Source of the DNA: CAYXTW01 sp964452645
GTDB lineage: Bacteria > Zixibacteria > MSB-5A5 > GN15 > PGXB01
DNA length: 64,000 bases
Direction of reading: 5' to 3'
Assembly: GCA_964452645.1 (NCBI GenBank)
Contig: CAYVMO010000014.1
Coordinates: 1 to 64,000 of the forward strand
The notes below the pieces were generated by a model. It was not told where the DNA came from. It saw only the letters and a program-made list of their open reading frames with translations, and did not search any database. The translations under genes and the position numbers were made by a program. Below, piece by piece: positions 51,120 to 60,530 of this stretch (position 1 is the stretch's first letter; every line of letters begins with the position of its first letter).

Positions 51120-52637
51120 CTACGGGCATACCGGCGCTGGTCCCTCCAGGTATAAAAAGCTTATCAAATGGGTTATATCAAAAATATTTACCACGCCGCT
51201 GTTATTGACATCGGCAATCTCCAATGGTTCGGGAGGCGGTCCATCGAGATATAAAAAGGAAATAATAAAAGTAACATCAAAAACATTGACGACACCATCG
51301 CCGTTGGCGTCGCCGCAATCCGGCGCCCCTGATGATAAGTATCGATAAATATATATTCTTCCCAGATAATTTTCATAAGAAGATGCGCCCAGGATAAGCC
51401 GTGTCTCATCGCTGTCGTCGGCGTCTTTCCAGAAACCGATGCTTTTGCCCATTTGCTCCAAACTGCTGCCGCCGTAAAAAAGCGTATCGGCCCAAAGATA
51501 ATTCCCGCCGGATATTAACACCGCCCCGCCGGCATCTTCGGCACCGTCATCGTTTCCCGGCATGCCGATTAAAATATCGTCATCGCCGTCAATATCGGGG
51601 TCTATTCCGGAAACCACCGCAAATCCCAGATAATCATCGGCTGATCTATTGAGACTGTATTCATAGTCAACCGTATTATCCATTGCAGCGCCGCCAAAAA
51701 AGAGATACATTTTGCCGGTTTCATAATTGCCCACCGAATATCCATCACTGCCCATAATCAGATCATCATAATCATCACCATTTATATTGCCTGTTGACAG
51801 CGACCATCCGAATTTATCTCCGGCCTGCGCACCCGTAATTGTCAAATCATAAAGACTATCCGGCATACTTCCGCCGTTGAAGATATATATTCGACCCTGA
51901 TTCAGATAATCATTATCAAAACTGTATGCTCCGACTGCGATGTCCGCCGAACCGCTGTTATCATAATCGCCCGCGGTAAGTGCAAAACCGAACCGTTCAC
52001 CATCGCCGTCACCGACTAAAATTCTATCGGCGCTATTGTCCGCCGAAATTCCTCCATAATAGATATAGACCTTTCCGGCATCGGTAAAGCCTCCCCAGTC
52101 GGCCTTATAGGCGCCGACCGCAATATCATCGTAAGTGTCGTTGTTGAAATCTCCGACAGAAACAAGATCGATGCCGAAATAGTCTCCCGCCGCCTGACCA
52201 TAGATAATCAAATCAGCGGTTGTATCCGGTACATCGGCGCCATAATATATAAAGACCGCCCCGGCATTCGGCGCCGGCGTATCATAGTAAGGTGCCCCGA
52301 CCATTAAATCGGAAATGCCGTCGGCATTAAAATCACCGGCCGATGAAACCGCTTTACCGAAAAACGAGCCGGCCGGTCCGATAATCTGTAGATCGGGTAT
52401 GTAATCAAACGTACTTCCCCCGTAATAGATATAGACTTTTCCCGATGATATTCCGCCCTCATCCGAAGACGGAGCCGAAATGACCAGATCGATGTAACCA
52501 TCATTGTTAAAATCGATAGTACACATAGCACTGCCGAATTGCTCCCCCGCTACCATGCCGTCAACATACTGAACGAACTCATGCCCGAAAGCTGGCACAG
52601 ACAACAACAATACAATTAAGTAAAATATATTTTTCAC
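51120..52637 (-). CDS. Exported FG-GAP (integrin alpha-like) repeat protein with dockerin-like tail
   Basis: A 505-residue exported protein with a signal peptide (residues 1-18). About seven FG-GAP/integrin-alpha repeats form a beta-propeller: units such as GEQFGSAMCTIDFNNDGYID and GDYFGIDLVSVGDFNNDTYD, each with a D-x-[ND]-x-D-G-like calcium loop and a 'GKVYIYYGG' blade end. The last ~65 residues are a dockerin-like pair (GDANGDGVVNVFDVTFIISF; VNNSGVVNIFDITHLISFLY). It is probably surface-attached. It lies between the sigma operon and the 12-repeat protein, in the same direction, 92 bp from the latter. Confidence 0.9.
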   Translation of the reverse strand: MKNIFYLIVLLLSVPAFGHEFVQYVDGMVAGEQFGSAMCTIDFNNDGYIDLVISAPSSDEGGISSGKVYIYYGGSTFDYIPDLQIIGPAGSFFGKAVSSAGDFNADGISDLMVGAPYYDTPAPNAGAVFIYYGADVPDTTADLIIYGQAAGDYFGIDLVSVGDFNNDTYDDIAVGAYKADWGGFTDAGKVYIYYGGISADNSADRILVGDGDGERFGFALTAGDYDNSGSADIAVGAYSFDNDYLNQGRIYIFNGGSMPDSLYDLTITGAQAGDKFGWSLSTGNINGDDYDDLIMGSDGYSVGNYETGKMYLFFGGAAMDNTVDYEYSLNRSADDYLGFAVVSGIDPDIDGDDDILIGMPGNDDGAEDAGGAVLISGGNYLWADTLFYGGSSLEQMGKSIGFWKDADDSDETRLILGASSYENYLGRIYIYRYLSSGAPDCGDANGDGVVNVFDVTFIISFLYLDGPPPEPLEIADVNNSGVVNIFDITHLISFLYLEGPAPVCP

Positions 52638-52729
52638 AGACTAATTCTCCTGCCACGCTGAGAATAGGCAAGCTGTTTACCTCCTCTCAAATCACCCTTT
52701 CCTCAGATCTGTTAAACTCGTAAAAATCA

Positions 52730-55700
52730 TCATTTCGCCAATATCATCTTCCCCGTTCTTTTGACATTCTCCGTATTCAGACGATAGAAATAAACACCGG
52801 AACCAAAACGACTGCCATCCCATTCATACTTCTGGTCGCCCTCCAGCACCTGGTTGTTGACCAGTGTTTCCACTTCCTGCCCGAGGATGTTGTAAATCTT
52901 CAGGCTGACTCTGGTTGCCGACGGAAGGTTGAACGATATCGTTACTGCCGGATTAAAGGGATTGGGATAAATTTGCAATGCGTTAATATCACCGACTCGA
53001 GAGACCGTCGGCGATTTGCCGTTACAATATCCGATTGTATTTTCAGCAATGCGCATCTGCGCTTCGGGACAGAACGTCAGCGAATCATTGGGTCTCAATA
53101 ATCCCGTCGCCCGGACAGTATCGCCAACACCGAAGGAGTCATAATTATCCAGAAGATATGCCATATAGGCAAAACCGCTATCCGGATAAAGTTCCTCAAG
53201 AACAATACACTCGGTCCCCTGCACCAGCACGCCGCAGACGGAAATCGTATCGCTGATGAAACCACCACAGGAATCGATAATCGTGTTATGGATACATGGA
53301 TAAATAATAGTATAACATTCACAACCCTCGGTGATATTCAGCCAGCCGTCCACATAAACGGAATCACCGACGGTAAACGAACCATAATTGGTTAGAAGTG
53401 CGCGCGGTATCGAGTCGATTCCCGTATAGAACAGGATACATCCGGTGTCATCGACGAGCACGCCGCATCCGGCAAAATAAAATGAATCGGGAAGCTGGCT
53501 ACCACATTCTCCGATAGTATTGTCAAAAATACATCCGGTCGCCCCGGGACATCCCGAAGTGCAATTGGGAAATAGTGTTCCATTTACATATACCGTATCA
53601 CCGTTGCCATAGTCCCCGTAATTGCCGAGTTCATAAGGACCGATGGCCGCAAAGCGATAATACCACATCGTATCGGGCGTAATCGGATGGAAAAGGAGAC
53701 AACTGTCAGCCATCCATAAAACGCCGCAGCCGCCGTATGGTTCGCCCTGGTTACCGCCGCAGGTAATAATGGTGTCATTATCAAGACAGATATACGGGCC
53801 GTAGGCGCATGGATGAGTACAATCGAAATTAAGCACGCCCGAAACGTATACTTCATCACCCTCACGGAAGGAGCCGTAATCGGTCAGGACTGCCGGCGGG
53901 AAAGCGCCGTCGTACGGATAAAACCGAACACAGCCGGTATCATCCCAGAGCATCCCGCATCCCGAATAGTACGTTGTATCGGGTGGCAAGCTGTCACACG
54001 GGCCGATGCTGTTATTCGCTACAACGTGCGAAACACCGACGCAGTCATTAAGTAAATAATTCTCAAGCCAGCCATCGACAAATACGGTGTCGCCGGTAAC
54101 AAATGTCCCGTAATTTTCGAGTTTGTATCCGATGACGGTATCGGGGAAATACTCCGGCCGGAACAATAAACACAACGGCCCCTGGTATAAATAACCGCAC
54201 GATTGAAATGGCGTCCCCGGTTCGGAGCCGCATGTGGAAATCGTATCGACTTTCATGCAGCCGATACCCGGAGTATCACACACCGGTCCACAATCGAAGT
54301 AAACCATACCGGCGGCAAAAACGGTATCACCGGCAACATAAGAGCCATAATTATCCAGTACCGTTGGAGGGATTGACTCCATGAAAGAGATAAACAGAAG
54401 GCACCCAAAATCTTCCCTGAGCAATCCGCATCCCTCGTAGGACACCGAGTCGGGAGGATTATTATTGCAAAGTCTGATACTATTATTGTAAAGACACCCG
54501 ACCGAATCGCCACAGCTATTCTGGCATGAAGGTGCATACTGGCCGGTTACGTAGACAGTATCACCCGCCGAGTAGCCTCCGTAATTGTCGAGTAAAATTC
54601 GCGTGTAGTAGTCATCCAGCGGCGCAAACAGCAGACACTGCGGATAACCGAGTAAAATCCCGCAGGCTTCATACGGATACGTCGGTTCGGTCGTATCACA
54701 GAAAGTCATGTTATATACATTCAAACAGCCATAATAAATACAACTGCTGTAGCTGTAGCAGTTCCAATCCATCCAGCCGTTGACAAAAACCGTATCACCA
54801 TCGACATGGCCATAATTATCATACAATTTGAAACTCAGACTGTCGGAATAGAGAGGCGAAAAGAGAATACAATTACTATCAATAGTAATCACACCACATG
54901 CCGAGAAACTGTCAACCGGATTATCTGAACCACAGGTATCGATTATGTTATCCATAATACATCCGTAAAACGGCGTATCGCAAGAAATTTGACAATCAAC
55001 TAAAACGGGCCCCGAAACAAAAACAGTATCCAAGTTACCGAATCCATCATAGTTTTCGATATGATATAACATTGATTGACTATCAGGCGAATTATCGAAC
55101 GGCTGAAACATCATGCAATCGGAAGTTTCAATCAGAATCCCACAGCCCGAAATATAATCCGTAGGCGGGCCACCGCAGGAATCGATCTGATTGTTCACCA
55201 CGCACCCATTTCCCTGCATGCAAATATTCATACAATCGATAACCAGAAAACCGGAAACCATGACCGTATCGCCGACACCAAACGGTCCATAATTATCGAG
55301 TACCAAAAGTGAGCCTGTATCGGCCAGAGGTGCGAACAACACGCATTCGACCCCCTGCATCAAAACGCCGCAGGCGCTGTATGGAGTCGGCGGCCAGTCG
55401 GTACATGGTTCGATGCTGTTTTCAACGACGGTTCCGACCGCCTGCGGGCAGGTCGGATTGCTCTGCATTATCAAGGTCCCGGAGACATAAACGGAATCTC
55501 CCGGCTGAAATACGCCGTAATTTTCAAGCGTCAGTATCATCTGCCATAAACTGTCGGCCGGATTGTACGGCCAGCTGTTGCCGATCGTCGGAATGAATAA
55601 TATACAATCTTGCGCCGCCGCCAGAACCCCGCAGCTTTCAAATGTCATTGCCGGTGCACCGGCCCTTTCGATCGTATTATCATTGATACAGCCAACCGCT

Positions 55701-56431
55701 TCGGGACATTCGGTCGCGCACCCCCATTGCAAATAGCCGGTCACATAAACCGTATCGCCGACTCCGAATTCTCCGTAATTTTCAAGAACATAGCCGTGCG
55801 AGGCATCGCCGGCCGGGGCGAATAAGATACATCCGGTTCCCTGAAACAAAACGCCGTAGGCTTCCATCAGGATACCATTGGTTCCCAGGCCGACAATCGC
55901 CATCGAGCTGCAATCGGCGTCTTGGGCGGCGCCCGAGAAAGCCGTCGCACAGACGGTAATCTCACCTTCTACCTCAGGAATTGGAAAGACGTACTTACGG
56001 ACAACCGTCTCTCCGGCTCCCAGTGGAATCGGAATAGCCGGAACGTAAAAAGTGGTATCGACCAAATATGAGATTTGAATCGATAACGAAATAATCACCT
56101 GAATCTCGGCCGCTTTGGCGCCGCAATTAGTCAATTCGATAAATCCTTCGGCCATACCGGAGTCAGGTTCGCCCGTCCAGATGACGGTATCGGGCAGTTC
56201 AACGTCGATTTCGACACAACCGCTGTCGGTCGATCCGGCTGTGCTGGCAGGAACACCGGTGCCGGATGAGCCGCTTGGGCTCAACTCATTGCCCCAATTG
56301 TTAACAGCGTTGATAATTTCCTGTTTAACCTGATAAATATTTTTTAAATTGCCTTCCTCTCTGGCGGATAACGGAATGATGATAAGAAAACTTATCATCA
56401 ACATCAGTGTGATAATAATCCTTTTGTTCAT
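52730..56431 (-). CDS. Giant exported protein with twelve Cys-rich repeats and C-terminal sorting domain
   Basis: A 1233-residue protein. The start is ATG 56431 behind AAAGGGAG; an in-frame start 10 codons earlier has no ribosome binding site. Signal peptide residues 1-23. Residues about 70-180 are an Ig-like/CARDB-like domain (GMAEGFIELTNCGAKAAEIQ). Residues 186-1150 are twelve copies of a cysteine-rich repeat (64-85 residues each) also present four times in the subtilisin at 44737. The last ~80 residues are a T9SS-type sorting tail (IYPNPFNPAVTISFNLPSAT...KMILAK). No enzymatic motif is seen. Many cysteines per repeat suggest disulfides in an extracytoplasmic rod-like structure. Confidence 0.87.
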   Translation of the reverse strand: MNKRIIITLMLMISFLIIIPLSAREEGNLKNIYQVKQEIINAVNNWGNELSPSGSSGTGVPASTAGSTDSGCVEIDVELPDTVIWTGEPDSGMAEGFIELTNCGAKAAEIQVIISLSIQISYLVDTTFYVPAIPIPLGAGETVVRKYVFPIPEVEGEITVCATAFSGAAQDADCSSMAIVGLGTNGILMEAYGVLFQGTGCILFAPAGDASHGYVLENYGEFGVGDTVYVTGYLQWGCATECPEAVGCINDNTIERAGAPAMTFESCGVLAAAQDCILFIPTIGNSWPYNPADSLWQMILTLENYGVFQPGDSVYVSGTLIMQSNPTCPQAVGTVVENSIEPCTDWPPTPYSACGVLMQGVECVLFAPLADTGSLLVLDNYGPFGVGDTVMVSGFLVIDCMNICMQGNGCVVNNQIDSCGGPPTDYISGCGILIETSDCMMFQPFDNSPDSQSMLYHIENYDGFGNLDTVFVSGPVLVDCQISCDTPFYGCIMDNIIDTCGSDNPVDSFSACGVITIDSNCILFSPLYSDSLSFKLYDNYGHVDGDTVFVNGWMDWNCYSYSSCIYYGCLNVYNMTFCDTTEPTYPYEACGILLGYPQCLLFAPLDDYYTRILLDNYGGYSAGDTVYVTGQYAPSCQNSCGDSVGCLYNNSIRLCNNNPPDSVSYEGCGLLREDFGCLLFISFMESIPPTVLDNYGSYVAGDTVFAAGMVYFDCGPVCDTPGIGCMKVDTISTCGSEPGTPFQSCGYLYQGPLCLLFRPEYFPDTVIGYKLENYGTFVTGDTVFVDGWLENYLLNDCVGVSHVVANNSIGPCDSLPPDTTYYSGCGMLWDDTGCVRFYPYDGAFPPAVLTDYGSFREGDEVYVSGVLNFDCTHPCAYGPYICLDNDTIITCGGNQGEPYGGCGVLWMADSCLLFHPITPDTMWYYRFAAIGPYELGNYGDYGNGDTVYVNGTLFPNCTSGCPGATGCIFDNTIGECGSQLPDSFYFAGCGVLVDDTGCILFYTGIDSIPRALLTNYGSFTVGDSVYVDGWLNITEGCECYTIIYPCIHNTIIDSCGGFISDTISVCGVLVQGTECIVLEELYPDSGFAYMAYLLDNYDSFGVGDTVRATGLLRPNDSLTFCPEAQMRIAENTIGYCNGKSPTVSRVGDINALQIYPNPFNPAVTISFNLPSATRVSLKIYNILGQEVETLVNNQVLEGDQKYEWDGSRFGSGVYFYRLNTENVKRTGKMILAK
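52985..55880 (-). repeat. Twelve-copy cysteine-rich protein repeat array
   Basis: Twelve units with the shared core CGVL-x6-C-[ILV]-x-F-x-P ... L-[DET]-NYG-x-[FY]-x-x-GD-[TS]-V-[YF]-V-[ST]-G ... C-x3-C-x-x-x-x-GC-[ILM]-x-x-N-x-I-x-x-CG. Units are joined by short Pro/Asp linkers. DNA identity between units is low, so the array is old and kept by selection at protein level. Confidence 0.88.
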
Positions 56432-56599
56432 GATAACTCCCTTTCTTGTGTTTTTCCTCATCGCCGGATCTCTTAAAAAGATCCAACTAAATAAGATAAT
56501 ATCACTTCTCTAATTAATAAAGACGTTTAGCAGTATGTTTTTAATACGGAACCAGGCTTTTAATTCGACTAATTTTGTCGCATTTCACAATAGACGAAT

Positions 56600-56631
56600 T
56601 AAAAAAGGAGCAGATCTCAGAGACCTGCCCC
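56600..56631 (-). terminator. Intrinsic terminator after the TSP3-repeat gene
   Basis: Reading leftward, GGGGCAGGTCTC pairs with GAGATCTGCTCC over 12 bp (with G-U pairs) around a very short loop and is followed by TTTTTT (56601-56606). It lies about 20 bp after the stop at 56653. It separates that gene from the 12-repeat gene. Confidence 0.8.
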
Positions 56632-56652
56632 TTAGATGAAGCGAGGGAGGAG

Positions 56653-59600
56653 CTATTTAATCAATAGCATTTTTCTTGTTTCGGTAAGATTACCCGCCGT
56701 TACGGTGTAAAAATATACTCCTGAAGAAACCGGATTATTATTGTTATCGGTACCATCCCAATCCACACTATAGTATCCGGCTGTCTGAGGCTCACTTACG
56801 AGGACCTTAATCGGCTGACCCAGCATATTATGAACAACAATTTGCACCTGACCGGAGATATTCAGACTATAGGCAATCCTCGTCCGGGGGTTAAACGGAT
56901 TAGGATAATTTTGTTCGACCTTAAAGCCGGTCGGCAACGTAATGTCACTATTTTCCTCCGCATCGAGCGAACTCAGGAAATTAATATTTGGCGTTGAGGG
57001 ATCTATCAATCCCGACGGCACCGGTTCGCCTTCATTTATCAGACTGTCTATTAAATAAGCCGTTTCATCGTTGGCATTGTCACTATCTGTTATAAGCTGT
57101 TCGCTGAATACAACCGCCTGCGAGACAGTTATATCAGCATCGCCGGATCCGGTCAGGATTTTACCCGAGCCGCCGTTAAAGACGCTTGCCCAGGGTGGTA
57201 TTCGTCCCGAGACCAGATTTAAAAGAAGCACGGCAAAATTGGCGCGAGCCCGAGCAAGGAAATTCCATCTCGGCCTTGGTCGGAGGACTTCCAGAAGGTC
57301 TTGCAATCGCTGATCGCAATCTTTATCAGCATTAACGGCAAATCCATAAATGGGATATTCGGAATTAGAATTGAAATAGATTCTAATTCTTTCCAGATAA
57401 TCGCACATCGCTTCATATGATTCATGAGCGTGACCATGTCCGTAAAGATGGCATCTGACCTGATGTTTCCAGTATCCCGGACCGCGCCATTTCCCCTTGG
57501 CATTCGTTTCCGTAAGATAAAAATTAATCTCAACCGCCTCGCCGTCAACCAACGCCTTTTCGTGCGTCTCATTGGCAGTATAACCAAATGGAGGCCAGAT
57601 ACATAGGTAATACGTACCGTCGGACAGGTCTTCAAACCAATATTTACCTTTCTCATTAGTCTGTCCACTGCCTATTTGATGTTCCTGCGAATTGAACAGA
57701 TCGATAACAACATCTTCAACTCCGCCTTTACGATCCTGAACAGAACCGAATATAGTACCACTCGATTCGGAGCAGGCATCACCCACACCATCGCCGTCGC
57801 TATCAACCTGATCGGCATTAGCTATCTCTGGACAATTATCGCATTTATCACCGACCCCGTCCCGATCAATGTCAGCCTGCCCAGGATTATCCACATCCTT
57901 GCAATTATCGCAGGCATCACCGACTCCATCATTATCGCCATCGGCCTGATCCTTGTTAGCTATCTCGGAACAATTATCACATACATCACCTATTTCATCA
58001 TTATCAGTGTCGCTTTGATTCGAATTGGCCATTTCGACACAGTTATCACAGAAATCGCCGACACCATCACCATCAGTATCGCCCTGGTTCTGATTGGCAA
58101 TCACTGGACAATTATCGCAAACGTCCCCGATTCCATCACCATCGGCGTCAGCCTGATCTGAATTGGCCGTTTCGATGCAGTTATCACAGACATCGCCGAC
58201 GCCATCGGCATCAGTATCGCCCTGATCCTGATTGGCAGTTACGGGGCAATTATCGCAAACGTCGCCAATGCCGTCCCCGTCGGCGTCCGCCTGATCTGAA
58301 TTGGCCGCCTCGATACAGTTATCACAGACATCGCCGACACCATCACCATCAGTATCGCCCTGGTTCTGATTGGCAATCACTGGACAATTATCGCAAACGT
58401 CCCCGATTCCATCACCATCGGCGTCAGCCTGATCTGAATTGGCCGTTTCGATGCAGTTATCACAGACATCGCCGACGCCATCGGCATCAGTATCGCCCTG
58501 ATCCTGATTGGCAGTTACGGGGCAATTATCGCAAACGTCGCCAATGCCGTCCCCGTCGGCGTCCGCCTGATCTGAATTGGCCGCCTCGATACAGTTATCA
58601 CAGACATCGCCGACACCGTCACCATCGGCATCGCCCTGATCCTGATTGGCAATCACAGGACAATTATCGCAAACGTCGCCAATACCATCTCCATCGGAGT
58701 CAGCCTGATCTGAATTGGCCGCCTCGATACAGTTATCACAGACATTGCCGACACCATCACCATCGGTATCGCCCTGATCCTGATTGGCAATATCCGGACA
58801 GTTATCATCGTCATCGCATATACCATCGTTATCAAAATCATCGCAATCGGGCTCCATACAGCCGGGACCATATGCCCCGATCGGACTTCCGTTGTTAAAA
58901 GGATACGTTGCCAGATATGAACCTTCCCGGAGATGGAAATCTCCATTTTCGGTATTGCAGAATTCGGGATCGACATTGCAATTCCCTGACCCCGGACCGG
59001 TCCATCCGCCATAGACATCGCTGTACGAAATTATTGCGCTGGCCGGAGGAGCCCCGGAGACCTCATAGCCCGAGACAGCTGCCGAATCCTGCCACAGGAT
59101 TGATTTCTCCACTATCAATGGCAGAAAGCCGGTAAAGATCGCCCCGCCGCGGCCTGCCGATTTATTTTGATAAAAGGTGCAGTACTTTACCATGAGGGGC
59201 GCGCCGAATAATGATATATTGGCAATACCCCCGCCATCCTGATATGATTCGTTATAGGCAAAAAGATTATACGCAATATCGGGCGATGAATTGTTATCGA
59301 TCGCAATCGCCCCGCCTTTTTGGGCAATATTGCTTGAAAAAACATTCCCGCTGATAGCCGGATTACTACCGGCACAATAAATCGCACCACCCGATGCTGA
59401 ATTATTATTATAAAAGCGATTGCTTTGAATTATCGCCGCCGACCCGTTGATACACTGAATGGCCCCGCCGCTGCCGGACTGTGTACACGAATATATCTCG
59501 CAATTTTCTATGGTCGGTGAAGCACCGTTGACGAAAATTCCCGGCGCATCGGTCGTATTTCTGATGGTAAAACCATTCAGAACCGATGACGAATTTTCAC

Positions 59601-59913
59601 CCGAAGAAAACTGTACCACCGGATCACCCGGAAAATTCGGCTCAATAAAAGTCTGCTCGGCGCCATCGATGGATTTTACCGTAATCCCCTTGCCGAGGAA
59701 ATTGATATTTCCGGAAAACTGTCCCTGATGCACCATTACCGTATCGCCGTATGAGGCGACATCGATAGCATATTGAATGGTCGCAAAGGGGCTGCCTGCA
59801 GAGCCGCCACCGCCCTGATTGCTGCCCGAGACAGCCACATGCCAGGTTGCGGCCAACGTCGACATTGTCGTCAGAAAAAAACTGATAAGCAAAAGAAAGG
59901 ATAAACGTCTCAT
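56653..59913 (-). CDS. Exported beta-helix / thrombospondin type 3 repeat protein with sorting domain
   Basis: A 1086-residue exported protein. The start is ATG 59913 behind AAAGGAGG; the frame is open upstream without a better site. Signal peptide residues 1-22. Residues about 23-350 are a beta-helix module like that at 27364 (GSPFATIQYAIDVA). Residues 369-713 are fifteen 23-residue TSP3 calcium-binding repeats (DNCP..AN.DQ.D.DGDGVGDVC). A Cna-B-like domain (GSVQDRKGGVEDVVIDLFNS) comes next, then a ~200-residue domain with WRGPGYWKHQVRCHLYGHGH that I do not recognise. The last ~85 residues are a T9SS-type tail (EQNYPNPFNPRTRIAYSLN). Probable surface protein. The array contains a recent exact duplication. 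Confidence 0.9.
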   Translation of the reverse strand: MRRLSFLLLISFFLTTMSTLAATWHVAVSGSNQGGGGSAGSPFATIQYAIDVASYGDTVMVHQGQFSGNINFLGKGITVKSIDGAEQTFIEPNFPGDPVVQFSSGENSSSVLNGFTIRNTTDAPGIFVNGASPTIENCEIYSCTQSGSGGAIQCINGSAAIIQSNRFYNNNSASGGAIYCAGSNPAISGNVFSSNIAQKGGAIAIDNNSSPDIAYNLFAYNESYQDGGGIANISLFGAPLMVKYCTFYQNKSAGRGGAIFTGFLPLIVEKSILWQDSAAVSGYEVSGAPPASAIISYSDVYGGWTGPGSGNCNVDPEFCNTENGDFHLREGSYLATYPFNNGSPIGAYGPGCMEPDCDDFDNDGICDDDDNCPDIANQDQGDTDGDGVGNVCDNCIEAANSDQADSDGDGIGDVCDNCPVIANQDQGDADGDGVGDVCDNCIEAANSDQADADGDGIGDVCDNCPVTANQDQGDTDADGVGDVCDNCIETANSDQADADGDGIGDVCDNCPVIANQNQGDTDGDGVGDVCDNCIEAANSDQADADGDGIGDVCDNCPVTANQDQGDTDADGVGDVCDNCIETANSDQADADGDGIGDVCDNCPVIANQNQGDTDGDGVGDFCDNCVEMANSNQSDTDNDEIGDVCDNCSEIANKDQADGDNDGVGDACDNCKDVDNPGQADIDRDGVGDKCDNCPEIANADQVDSDGDGVGDACSESSGTIFGSVQDRKGGVEDVVIDLFNSQEHQIGSGQTNEKGKYWFEDLSDGTYYLCIWPPFGYTANETHEKALVDGEAVEINFYLTETNAKGKWRGPGYWKHQVRCHLYGHGHAHESYEAMCDYLERIRIYFNSNSEYPIYGFAVNADKDCDQRLQDLLEVLRPRPRWNFLARARANFAVLLLNLVSGRIPPWASVFNGGSGKILTGSGDADITVSQAVVFSEQLITDSDNANDETAYLIDSLINEGEPVPSGLIDPSTPNINFLSSLDAEENSDITLPTGFKVEQNYPNPFNPRTRIAYSLNISGQVQIVVHNMLGQPIKVLVSEPQTAGYYSVDWDGTDNNNNPVSSGVYFYTVTAGNLTETRKMLLIK
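57773..58807 (-). repeat. Fifteen thrombospondin type 3 repeats (69-bp units)
   Basis: Fifteen consecutive 69-bp units encode 23-residue Asp-rich calcium-binding repeats that alternate between a DNCP-type and a DNCIE-type form. The alternation gives a 138-bp higher-order period. Confidence 0.93.
58054..58616. repeat. Exact 276-bp tandem duplication inside the TSP3 array
   Basis: The stretch 58054-58340 recurs at 58330-58616 with no difference that I can see over about 287 bp. The offset is 276 bp, exactly four 69-bp units. Flanking units differ at several bases, so the event is recent. Confidence 0.88.
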
Positions 59914-60275
59914 GATTCCTCCTTTCACTAAATTCGAAATAATGATAATTGATACTTCCATATAATCTTATCCTTATTCATGCGGCAAAAAGCCGCCGGA
60001 AAACTGCTAATCCGGGCAATTACAATTCAATGTTTATGCCGAAAAAGGCTTAATCGAACGATTCTTTATGCTTTTTGTATGTCGTTGAAATTAAATGAAA
60101 TAGACGAAAAAATATTGCTCGCCCCTCAAATAATATAGGTATTCGGAAGATTTTGCCGATTTTTTAATTTGAAAATTGTTCAATAGCTGCAATTAGTACG
60201 ATTTTTATACAGCTTTTTATTTTCCACTATTTGGCTATCCATATTATTACAGGAGCAAATTATGCCTGACGGGAT
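59914..60275. other. 362-bp gap without a recognisable gene
   Basis: AT-rich sequence between the small membrane protein gene and the TSP3 gene on the minus strand. It contains a GCGGC-A5-GCCGC hairpin (59979-59993) without a U-run. It presumably carries the promoter of the TSP3 gene; nothing more is seen. Confidence 0.45.
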
Positions 60276-60524
60276 TTAATTATTCTCGTGCACGAACTTC
60301 GCTATGGCGCTGTCGATGGGAATAGAATAGACCTGGTCGGCCGTATCAATTAGTTTATAATGAGACAATTCATCGGTTTCATGCTTTTTTATTTCTTTCA
60401 GATAGTCGGAATCGTACAGATAAGGGTGGGTGTAAACCGCCGCCGTCTCGCCTCCGGAAAACACGGCAATAATAATTATCAGAACAACGGCTAATATTAC
60501 CACCAATACGAATAATTTCTTCAT
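60276..60524 (-). CDS. Small single-span membrane protein at the end of the act operon
   Basis: An 82-residue protein with one N-terminal transmembrane helix (LFVLVVILAVVLIIIIAVF) and a ~58-residue soluble tail (YTHPYLYDSDYLKEIKKHET...VYSIPIDSAIAKFVHEN). It starts 6 bp after actF. No cysteine or haem motif is present. Position suggests an accessory subunit of the alternative complex III or of a following oxidase, but the operon ends here and no oxidase gene follows in this direction. Confidence 0.72.
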   Translation of the reverse strand: MKKLFVLVVILAVVLIIIIAVFSGGETAAVYTHPYLYDSDYLKEIKKHETDELSHYKLIDTADQVYSIPIDSAIAKFVHENN

Positions 60525-60530
60525 CGACTT

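Noticed and set aside
57676..58161. 161-codon plus-strand hydrophobic frame opposite the TSP3 repeats
   Set aside because: It is the antisense of Asp/Gly-rich repeats, whose reverse complement always encodes Ile/Val-rich peptides; no start signal.
57773..58807. Regular repeats as a possible CRISPR array
   Set aside because: The units are contiguous 69-bp coding repeats without unique spacers and encode calcium-binding TSP3 motifs.
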